From positions 1-5,699 of the forward strand of contig JAGRHX010000878.1 of assembly GCA_020444775.1 (NCBI GenBank): DNA of 5,699 nt, written 5' to 3'. A program made the position numbers and the translations under genes. This document shows positions 1 to 5,054 of this stretch, in pieces (the first letter of the stretch is position 1; every line of letters begins with the position of its first letter). Below the pieces are notes generated by a model. The model saw only the letters and a list, made by a program, of their open reading frames with translations, ran no database searches and was not told where the DNA came from. Source of the stretch: Gammaproteobacteria bacterium. Its GTDB lineage: Bacteria > Pseudomonadota > Gammaproteobacteria > HK1.

Positions 1-832
1 AGACGTTGCCACGATCGGCGACGAGGCGCCCCAGGTTGTGCACCGAGCCGCCGGTGCTGACCTCAACCAGCAGCCCGCGGACCTCGCTACCTTCCTGCTC
101 CGCGGCGATGTAGACCTTGTCCTCGGCGCCGGCCAGCACGACCTGGCCTTCGGGTGATGAGATGCTGCCGCGATTGGTGACCTTTGGGGCGATCAACACC
201 ACGCGCCCGTTCTTCCCGGACTCGATGCTACAGCCGGCCGCGCATTCGATGTCACCCATCGCGCCCGCTCTACCCTCGAAGGCCGGTTGCTCCAGATTGA
301 CCGCGTTCACCAGCCCGACCTGATCGTAGACCGTGTCGTCGATGTCGAGGGTCGAGGCGATCAGCGAATGCACGTTCACCTTCGAGCTCGGTCCGAACAG
401 GATGCCGTTCTGGTTGATGAGATAAACCCGGCCGTTGGCCTCCAGCTGACCGTCGATGACGCTTCGGGCGTTGCTCTGGCCCAGCACCCGGTTGAGCGCC
501 ACCGAGGTGCTGTCCGGCTGCTGGAAACGCACCGAGTTGCCGGCGGCGATATCGAAGCTCTCCCAGTGCAGCACCGCGCGATCGGCGGTCTGGTTGATGA
601 GCATGTTGTGGCCGCTAACCTGCGGCAGCGCGGCACCGTCGAATCGGACCACCCGACCAAACTGGTCCTTGAGCACCTCGGGCAGGCCAGCGGCCTGTGC
701 GGCATCACGAGTAGTGCCGATCAGCGCCAGCCACACAAGCAACATCAGACCGACACATGAGGAGCGGGCACTCCGGCGCCCGATCCGCTTCAACGCGTCA
801 GGATTCGACTCGCTTCTTTCCACCGATTCCAT
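1..832 (-). CDS. Filamentous haemagglutinin-like TPS-domain exoprotein, N-terminal part (cut by left edge)
   Basis: This is the N-terminus of a large exoprotein of the two-partner secretion (TpsA) class; 277 codons are present with no stop before the window edge. The translation has a basic N-region (KRIGRRSARSS, about 15-25), a hydrophobic core (LMLLVWLALIG, 29-39) and a likely signal-peptidase site after DAAQA (47). The TPS domain follows: SFDIAAGNSVRFQQP (92-106), VALNRVLGQ (111-119), then NQNGILFG (140-147) with SSKVNVHSLIASTLDI (149-164), the family's NPNGI-type motif and the strand after it. RVVLIAPKVTNRGSISSPEGQVVLAGAEDKVYI (210-242) continues the beta-helix pattern. In this family the TPS domain is recognised by an outer-membrane TpsB pore; none is in the window. 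A CxxxC pair (C197, C201) is present. The start is uncertain: an in-frame ATG also lies at 880, adding 16 residues, and neither start has a clear Shine-Dalgarno. Adhesin is the usual role, but the effector portion is off the window. Confidence 0.9.
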   Translation of the reverse strand, partial: MESVERSESNPDALKRIGRRSARSSCVGLMLLVWLALIGTTRDAAQAAGLPEVLKDQFGRVVRFDGAALPQVSGHNMLINQTADRAVLHWESFDIAAGNSVRFQQPDSTSVALNRVLGQSNARSVIDGQLEANGRVYLINQNGILFGPSSKVNVHSLIASTLDIDDTVYDQVGLVNAVNLEQPAFEGRAGAMGDIECAAGCSIESGKNGRVVLIAPKVTNRGSISSPEGQVVLAGAEDKVYIAAEQEGSEVRGLLVEVSTGGSVHNLGRLVADRGNV

Positions 833-1038
833 GGGCGTTGTGCTATATCTGACGTGTATCTGTGCTGAAAGCGTGCTCATCGCGTCACACCATCGGCTCG
901 AAGCGCAGACAGAAGTGCAACCCGCTTGGTGCTGACCGGGGCGTCTGCATCCTCGGATGCTACGCGCTGGTGTCGATCGCGAACGTCAAAGCAGGTAAGC
1001 GGGCCGGAGCGCCGGACACCGCTCACAGAAACGCGGAA

Positions 1039-1064
1039 GGCGGAGTCTCCATCGAGACCCCGCC
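1039..1064 (-). terminator. Candidate transcription terminator hairpin
   Basis: GGCGG (1039-1043) pairs with CCGCC (1060-1064) and GTCTC (1045-1049) with GAGAC (1054-1058). This gives a stem of two 5-bp blocks around one A/C mismatch, with a 4-base loop. Read on the minus strand, the following bases (TTCCGCGTTTCTG) are only moderately T-rich, so an intrinsic terminator is possible but not strong. It lies about 100 bases past the stop of the PstS/DING-like gene and before the TPS gene, a sensible place to separate the two. Confidence 0.4.
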
Positions 1065-1103
1065 CTCCTACAGCGTCCAGATTGCGGTCCGACATCACCC
1101 CTT

Positions 1104-1133
1104 GGCGCCCGACAGGGGGCGCCCCGACAGGGG
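1104..1133. repeat. Tandem 15-16-base duplication forming small CCC(C)-TGTC-GGG(G) hairpins
   Basis: GGCGCCCGACAGGGGG (1104-1119) is followed by GGCGCCCCGACAGGGG (1118-1133), overlapping by two bases. Each copy can fold as a tiny hairpin (CCC/GGG or CCCC/GGGG around GACA, or TGTC on the other strand). Alternatively GGCGCCC (1104-1110) pairs with GGGCGCC (1117-1123) as a 7-bp stem. The pair starts 27 bases after the stop codon of the minus-strand 586-residue gene, so it would lie in that transcript's 3' untranslated region. Confidence 0.55.
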
Positions 1134-1160
1134 TCATCCCGCCGGCGCCGCCCGTTACCG

Positions 1161-2921
1161 CTAGCGGACCAGGCCCAGATCCTGACAGCTGTCCGGTGCA
1201 CCGCTCAGGGTCTGACGGGCGAAAGCCGTCTCCGGAATACCGCTGGTGTACTCCAGCGAAGCACCGGCGGTCGGCGTCACGAAGCCCGTCTCCCACTCGT
1301 CGCCGTTGCCCGGCGTGCCGTCCGGATCGACGGCCAGCAACGCGTTGACGGCGGTGATGGCGGCGGCCGCGGTCGAGTTCCAGGTCTCGAAGTAGGCGTT
1401 GGCCACGGCCACCTGCGCGGCGGACGGCGCGGAGGTGCGCACCGCGCCGGTCTTCAGGTCGGCGCTACCACCGGCCACCCGGTTCTGATAGGTCAGGTAG
1501 TAGACGTCCTTGTAGGTGCCGGCGACGACGTTATCCAGCGTCGGGGCGACACCGTCGACCTTCACGAATCGATACGAGAACGCCAGGTCCGGATTGTTCT
1601 CCAACGACTGATAGCCCATCGCGTAGGCTTCGGTCTTGTCGTTGTAGCCACGTCCGAGCGGGTCGCCGGGGATCGCGGTGGCGGCAAGGTCCTCACCCGG
1701 CACCACGGTCGAGTCACCGGTACCCGGGAAACTCTCTGGCGGCAGACCGTCGAAGTCGCCGTCGAAGCCCTTGCCGGTCGCCAGCGCGTCCAGGCAGTCG
1801 CTCATGTCGGACGAGCCGCTGTTGCCGTACACGCCGACCACGCCGAACAGGCTCGAGGACAGACCGTCGTTCTGCTCGACCATCGCCAGGTTCGAGACCG
1901 AACGGCAGTTGGTGCCGAGGAAGTTGACCGAGAACTGCGCATGGGTGCCGGAGCCGTTGGTGCGCTTGCACACGTGCACATCGTTACCCTTGGCCACACG
2001 TGTCGGATCCAGCTCCAGACCGTAGGGCATGAAGTCCGCCCAGCTGGTGATCTGACCGAGGAACACCGAGCGAATCAGCGGTGACGGCAGGCTCGGCATG
2101 CAGGCGATGGTGTCACGGGCCGGGTCACGAGTGGCGAGATCGGTGCCACCTGCGCCCAACGGCGGGCAATCGGGCAGCATGCCGGCCGCGGCCTGATCGT
2201 CCTGCAGCTCGTCGTACATCGGGATGGTTACCGCGGTGCCGAAGGTCAGACCGGGACCGGCCTTGAGCTGCAGGTTACCGCGGTCGACGAACGGCGCGTC
2301 CGGCTTGGCGCTGACACCACGCGGCTCCACGCCGAAGTTAAGTGCCAGCGCGCCCTTGAACAGGGTCGGCTCGACGTCGGAGATACCGGCGTCAGGGATC
2401 TGGGCCTTGACGAGCGACGCGTCGCTGCACACGTACAGCTCATAGACACGACCCGAGGTGCCGATCGGATACTCGTTGGCGAGCGAGCCGGTGCCGCCGG
2501 CAACCGGCGTGCAGGCGCTGGGACCGGACAGCGTGGCGTCCAGAATAGAGATCGGAGTGGCATCCACGACCGGTGCGACGCCGGTGGCCGAACCGCCGTT
2601 GAACTTGTAGATGGCGATGTCCTGGCCATCGAGCGCGGGGTTGGCGAAACCGGTCTTGGTCGTGCAACGCACCACCACGTGGTCACCGACCTTGAGCACG
2701 GTGGTCGCGGCCGGCGAGGACGGCGCGGTCTCGATCTCGTCGGCGAACACCTGGGGCTTGCCGTCACAGACGCGCAGCAGGATGTCCTCGCGGAAGAAGG
2801 TCTGCGGCGCGGTGGCGCCACCGACGAAGATCTCGTTGGCCGCGCCGAGGAGTCCGGCGCTTGCGGTGTTGGCCAGCGCGAAAGCGACGCTCGCGCTGAG
2901 CACCTTGAGCTTGAAGTTCAT
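1161..2921 (-). CDS. Exported PstS/DING-like substrate-binding protein, enlarged (586 aa)
   Basis: Start ATG at 2921 is chosen because AAGGAA lies 8 bases upstream and the product then opens with a typical signal peptide (MNFKLKVLSASVAFALANTASA, cleavage about 22, no lipobox cysteine). The open frame extends 28 codons further upstream, but those residues are not signal-like. PstS-family marks are visible in order: GGATAPQ (34-40), resembling the GGATLPQ start of DING proteins; GISDVEP (179-185), matching the GASD segment that carries a ligand aspartate; SVFLGQITSW (285-294); RTNGSGT (320-326), with the R-x3-S-G-T spacing of the E. coli PstS phosphate site; and KVDGVAPTLDNVVAGTY (454-470). About 145 residues separate the first two marks, far more than in ordinary PstS, so an insertion is inferred. 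Ten cysteines suggest disulfides. DGDFDG (387-392) looks like a calcium-binding loop. No ABC permease or ATPase is adjacent, so uptake is not implied. Phosphate as ligand is an inference. Confidence 0.78.
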   Translation of the reverse strand: MNFKLKVLSASVAFALANTASAGLLGAANEIFVGGATAPQTFFREDILLRVCDGKPQVFADEIETAPSSPAATTVLKVGDHVVVRCTTKTGFANPALDGQDIAIYKFNGGSATGVAPVVDATPISILDATLSGPSACTPVAGGTGSLANEYPIGTSGRVYELYVCSDASLVKAQIPDAGISDVEPTLFKGALALNFGVEPRGVSAKPDAPFVDRGNLQLKAGPGLTFGTAVTIPMYDELQDDQAAAGMLPDCPPLGAGGTDLATRDPARDTIACMPSLPSPLIRSVFLGQITSWADFMPYGLELDPTRVAKGNDVHVCKRTNGSGTHAQFSVNFLGTNCRSVSNLAMVEQNDGLSSSLFGVVGVYGNSGSSDMSDCLDALATGKGFDGDFDGLPPESFPGTGDSTVVPGEDLAATAIPGDPLGRGYNDKTEAYAMGYQSLENNPDLAFSYRFVKVDGVAPTLDNVVAGTYKDVYYLTYQNRVAGGSADLKTGAVRTSAPSAAQVAVANAYFETWNSTAAAAITAVNALLAVDPDGTPGNGDEWETGFVTPTAGASLEYTSGIPETAFARQTLSGAPDSCQDLGLVR

Positions 2922-2929
2922 GTGCACTG

Positions 2930-2935
2930 TTCCTT
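2930..2935 (-). promoter_or_regulatory. Ribosome binding site that fixes the start at 2921
   Basis: The minus strand reads AAGGAA here, 8 bases before ATG at 2921. This decides against the longer frame beginning at 3005. Confidence 0.75.
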
Positions 2936-3063
2936 GATTGGATTGACTACGAACGGGTGCGGTCGTTATCGAACAGGAATCAGCCTGGGGCCGGCCTGCG
3001 GACATTGATCGACAGGCCTTGATCCAGACCGACTGATCTACAGGGGCTGGCCGGGGCTCGGGC

Positions 3064-3780
3064 TCAGGCCCGCTTGCGCCGGCTGATACCCAGCACGCCG
3101 ACCAGCGCGGAGCCGAGCAGCCAGACCGCCGCCGGCACCGGAATCACCGCGGGCGTGCCGTAGCTCAGCTCACCGCTGGATGACAGCCGCCAGGAGGCGA
3201 GGGTCTCGGAGACAAACGGGCCGAACTGCGACATCGACAGCTCGAACGGCGCATCCACGTCCAGACCGATGCTGTTGACGATGCCGTTGCCGAAGATGTC
3301 GGTGGACTGGAAGTGGCTCGGATCGCTCGACGGCAGGTTCGCCTCGACATTCTCACCGTCGCCATTCGCGTCCAGCTGGAAGCGGCTGGCGGCGTTGTTG
3401 GCATTGCCGATGTAGGCCTGGACGTTGGTATAGGCGCTGTTGGTGGTGGTGGCGTCGCCCAGCGCGCGGGTCGACAGCACCGTGTTCGAGAATGCGTTCG
3501 GCTTGTAGCCACCGATCACCCAGTACTCGACGCTACCGCTGGCGCCGGAGATGAAGTTATTGATCTGCTGCGTCAGGGCGGCGTCCGAGACAAAGCTGTC
3601 GACGGTGCCGGTCGCCAGATCCATCGCGTTGAGGTTGGTGTTGATCAGCATCGACGGGCCATCGGCACCGTCGAGACGGATATTCACCAGAACGTCGGTC
3701 GAATCGACCAGTGCCGCTTGCGATGCGCCGGCAGCTGCGAGCGCAACGGCGGCAACCAGGGACTTGAGTTTCATGCTCAC
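3064..3780 (-). CDS. Exported protein with PEP-CTERM-like sorting signal (238 aa)
   Basis: A signal peptide (KLKSLVAAVALAAAGASQA, cleavage about 22-23) begins the protein. The tail has the three-part layout of PEP-CTERM sorting signals: a proline-containing motif (IPVPAA, 213-218), a hydrophobic span (VWLLGSALVGVLGI, 219-232) and a basic end (SRRKRA). In that family the tail is recognised by an exosortase in the inner membrane and the protein goes to the surface or extracellular matrix; no exosortase is in the window. The middle region (23-210) is unrecognised, has no cysteine, is rich in N, S and T, and contains DANGDGE (137-143), which resembles a calcium-binding loop. The start is GTG at 3780, 8 bases after AAGGAG; ATG at 3774 is the alternative but lies 14 bases from it. 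The gene ends 142 bases upstream of the PstS/DING-like gene on the same strand, so co-transcription is possible. Confidence 0.85.
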   Translation of the reverse strand: MSMKLKSLVAAVALAAAGASQAALVDSTDVLVNIRLDGADGPSMLINTNLNAMDLATGTVDSFVSDAALTQQINNFISGASGSVEYWVIGGYKPNAFSNTVLSTRALGDATTTNSAYTNVQAYIGNANNAASRFQLDANGDGENVEANLPSSDPSHFQSTDIFGNGIVNSIGLDVDAPFELSMSQFGPFVSETLASWRLSSSGELSYGTPAVIPVPAAVWLLGSALVGVLGISRRKRA

Positions 3781-3788
3781 GGAGACTG

Positions 3789-3794
3789 CTCCTT
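3789..3794 (-). promoter_or_regulatory. Ribosome binding site supporting a GTG start at 3780
   Basis: The minus strand reads AAGGAG, 8 bases before GTG at 3780 and 14 bases before ATG at 3774. The spacing favours GTG, adding two residues (M-S) to the protein. Confidence 0.65.
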
Positions 3795-3860
3795 ACGGTT
3801 CTTGAGGCGATTGCAACACTCGAGGGCGCCGATTTCTCGGCACTCGAAACCACACGTTTG

Positions 3861-3873
3861 CCAAAGTCTTTGG
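3861..3873. promoter_or_regulatory. 13-base palindrome upstream of the PEP-CTERM-like gene (possible operator)
   Basis: CCAAAG-T-CTTTGG is a perfect 6+1+6 inverted repeat about 80-93 bases upstream of the GTG start at 3780. Symmetry, size and position would fit a dimeric regulator site. No regulator is identified. Confidence 0.35.
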
Positions 3874-3988
3874 AACTGCAGCCTGGCGCAATGGGAATCG
3901 ACTCATCCCGCTGCGCTTCCCGCCGACGGCTACCTCTCCGGGGCAATGGCGCCGCTTGCGCCGGCACTCGCCCGTGATAGCGATCGCA

Positions 3989-4029
3989 AACGTAATACGT
4001 TCGTACTACGAACTGTTTCTGTCAGAAAC
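3989..4029. promoter_or_regulatory. Cluster of three odd-length perfect palindromes (possible operator array)
   Basis: Three perfect inverted repeats, each with a single central base, lie in 41 bases: AACGTA-A-TACGTT (3989-4001), GTTCGTA-C-TACGAAC (3999-4013) and GTTTCTG-T-CAGAAAC (4015-4029). The last two are both 15 bases, are separated by one base and share the half-site form GTT-Y-S-T-R, with centres 16 bases apart. They sit 209-249 bases upstream of the PEP-CTERM-like gene start and more than 270 bases past the RHH-like gene's stop. Operator function is an inference from symmetry and placement. Confidence 0.45.
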
Positions 4030-4305
4030 GACGGGTGACCAGACCGACCAGTAGCTAGATAATCTTCGTCGACCTTTACTGTCGGGAGGATCTTGGCAGA
4101 GGCGGGAACGGGCGAAGTGACGTTTGTATGAAGAGTTGTTTGCACACGGCCGGTTCGTTCCCGTCCGTTCACAAAGCACAGCAGATCCTTCCTCACGCCC
4201 CCACCCAGTCGAGCATGGATGCAGGCACGGTGATGTGTGGCGGCGTATCGAGAAACCCGGCAACACGGACACTCGAACGCGCCGTTGCTTCGTGAATTCG
4301 AATGG

Positions 4306-4752
4306 CTAATCCAGCGACTCGATGTATTTCTCGTCCAGATAGCGGCGCAACATGTCGTCCATGCCCATGCTGCCGTCAGCGGTGCGGTTGAGCTGGCGCA
4401 GACGGCTACGCAGGTAGTGATCCTGCATGCCGGACATGGCCAGCATCTCGATGTCCTCGACGGCGACGCGCTGCTCATCGCCCTCAACTTCGCCGTTGAC
4501 TATCCGGGCCAGCCGCTCGGCATCCAGGTCGAAATAGTCAGCAAGATCCCGACCGCATTCGACGAAGGCGGGCATCAGCGCCCGCCCCTGCGCCTTGGTG
4601 TCATCGAGCGGCGCCAGCTTGGCCAGACCGACCTTGAGAGCGAAACGAAACACGTCCGAGACCCGAACACCCAGGCGATCCGCCACGACCTGGGCGCGGT
4701 CGAAGTCCGCTTGGGTGATGCGAAGGGAAAGGCTCTTCTTCTTCTGTGGCAT
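4306..4752 (-). CDS. Ribbon-helix-helix-like small protein with an unrecognised C-terminal region (148 aa)
   Basis: The first 45 residues fit a ribbon-helix-helix DNA-binding fold: a basic beta strand (KKKSLSLRIT, 4-13), a first helix (QADFDRAQVVADRLG, 14-28), a turn (VRVSD) and a second helix (VFRFALKVGLAKL, 34-46). Such domains dimerise and read operators through the strand, as in Arc and MetJ. The remaining 100 residues are charged and mostly helical by composition (CGRDLADYFDLDAERLARIV, 66-85, then VEDIEMLAMSGMQDHYLRSRLRQLN and MDDMLRRYLDEKYIESLD) and match no family I recognise. ATG at 4752 is the first possible start in this frame because a TAA lies one codon upstream of it; no clear Shine-Dalgarno precedes it. 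The gene is divergent from the aldo/keto reductase across 302 bases. A toxin-antitoxin antitoxin role is less likely, as no toxin-sized partner gene is adjacent. Confidence 0.7.
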   Translation of the reverse strand: MPQKKKSLSLRITQADFDRAQVVADRLGVRVSDVFRFALKVGLAKLAPLDDTKAQGRALMPAFVECGRDLADYFDLDAERLARIVNGEVEGDEQRVAVEDIEMLAMSGMQDHYLRSRLRQLNRTADGSMGMDDMLRRYLDEKYIESLD

Positions 4753-4809
4753 GGGTTATGCGGCGTGGCGTGCCGTGCACACGGGTTGTCGAGCGATCTC
4801 GTGCATGCA

Positions 4810-4857
4810 CAGGAGCATGCACTGGGGCATGTACTGGAGCACGTACTGGGGCTTGTG
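4810..4857. repeat. Four imperfect 12-base tandem repeats
   Basis: The units are CAGGAGCATGCA (4810-4821), CTGGGGCATGTA (4822-4833), CTGGAGCACGTA (4834-4845) and CTGGGGCTTGTG (4846-4857), with a rough consensus CTGGRGCAYGTA. The array directly abuts the palindrome GTGCATGCAC at 4801-4810, and a related GCATGCAC recurs at 4869-4876. Because the period is a multiple of three, all frames through it show 4-residue repeats (APVH, HALG, PQYM). Confidence 0.75.
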
Positions 4858-4887
4858 GTTCCACGAACGCATGCACCATAGTCCGGC

Positions 4888-4947
4888 TGTATGACATCCA
4901 GATAACAACCGGACCGCGGACTGCATTCGGATACCAGATGTCATACA
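4888..4947. promoter_or_regulatory. Perfect 11-base inverted repeat, possible operator pair
   Basis: TGTATGACATC (4888-4898) is exactly mirrored by GATGTCATACA (4937-4947), with 38 bases between the arms. The arms lie between two divergent start codons (4752 and 5055), 136 and 107 bases away respectively. Arm centres are 49 bases apart, close to a whole number of helical turns, so both could be bound from one DNA face. Binding by the neighbouring RHH-like protein is an inference. Confidence 0.4.
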
Positions 4948-5042
4948 TTCGAGATACGACAACGACGCAATCAGCGTGGTCTTCGAATCTCGCTCAACGC
5001 AAGCACGGCCAGCGGGCCGCAATTGTCATCGCTCAACCGGAC

Positions 5043-5050
5043 GGAGGAGG
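5043..5050 (+). promoter_or_regulatory. Strong ribosome binding site of the aldo/keto reductase
   Basis: GGAGGAGG contains two overlapping GGAGG cores, 4 and 7 bases before ATG at 5055. This fixes the start, which also matches the usual family N-terminus (MEFRQLGNSGLRVS). Confidence 0.8.
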
Positions 5051-5054
5051 GATC

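Larger units (their letters stand above)
833..1160. other. Intergenic spacer between the PstS/DING-like gene and the TPS exoprotein gene
   Basis: No convincing gene is seen on either strand here. The right part (1039-1133) holds GC-rich hairpins just downstream of the 586-residue gene, and the left part must carry the translation start signals of the TPS gene. A TTGACG-like hexamer lies on the minus strand at 984-989, but no -10 element sits at a normal distance from it, so no promoter is called. Reading frames crossing this region have no family signature. Confidence 0.6.
3781..4305. other. 525-base non-coding region upstream of the PEP-CTERM-like gene
   Basis: No frame here looks like a real protein; the open frames are low-complexity shadows rich in R, P and S. 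The stretch holds the leader and presumably the promoter of the PEP-CTERM-like gene, and the 3' flank of the RHH-like gene. Several inverted repeats are visible: GCCGA/TCGGC (3828-3841), CCAAAG/CTTTGG (3861-3873), GGCGC/GCGCC (3948-3962), a palindrome cluster (3989-4029) and CGGGAACG/CGTTCCCG (4103-4110 and 4156-4163, 45 bases apart). CACTCGA occurs twice (3817-3823 and 3841-3847). A sigma-54 promoter was looked for near 3850 on the minus strand and not found. Confidence 0.6.
4753..5054. other. Divergent intergenic region with tandem and inverted repeats
   Basis: This 302-base region separates the divergently transcribed RHH-like gene and aldo/keto reductase, so it should contain both promoters. 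No -35/-10 pair at good spacing could be called with confidence. It contains a perfect 10-base palindrome (GTGCATGCAC, 4801-4810), a 12-base tandem repeat (4810-4857) and an 11-base inverted repeat (4888-4947). Open frames crossing it are produced by the repeat and have no family signature. Confidence 0.6.

Noticed and set aside
957..989. TTGACG and TAGCAT hexamers on the minus strand considered as a promoter of the TPS gene
   Set aside because: They are 21 bases apart, outside the usual 16-18 base spacing.
2922..3005. A 28-codon N-terminal extension of the PstS/DING-like gene
   Set aside because: The internal ATG at 2921 has AAGGAA at 8 bases and starts a clean signal peptide; the extension has neither.
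3840..3870. A TGGCA element on the minus strand considered as a sigma-54 promoter for the PEP-CTERM-like gene
   Set aside because: No GC lies ten bases after the GG, so the -24/-12 pattern is not met.
3313..4038. A 241-residue open frame on the plus strand
   Set aside because: It lies mostly antisense to the PEP-CTERM-like gene, has no ribosome binding site or family motif, and its composition is that of a shadow frame in GC-rich DNA.
3930..4487. A 185-residue minus-strand open frame across the region between the RHH-like and PEP-CTERM-like genes
   Set aside because: It starts inside the RHH-like gene in another frame, is rich in S, R and C, and shows no recognisable fold or motif.
4801..4857. 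The 12-base repeats considered as a CRISPR array
   Set aside because: Units are too short, imperfect and contiguous, with no spacers and no cas genes.
4237..4881. A 214-residue plus-strand open frame opposite the RHH-like gene
   Set aside because: It is antisense to a better supported gene and its C-terminal HALGHVLEHVLG pattern is only the 12-base tandem repeat read through.
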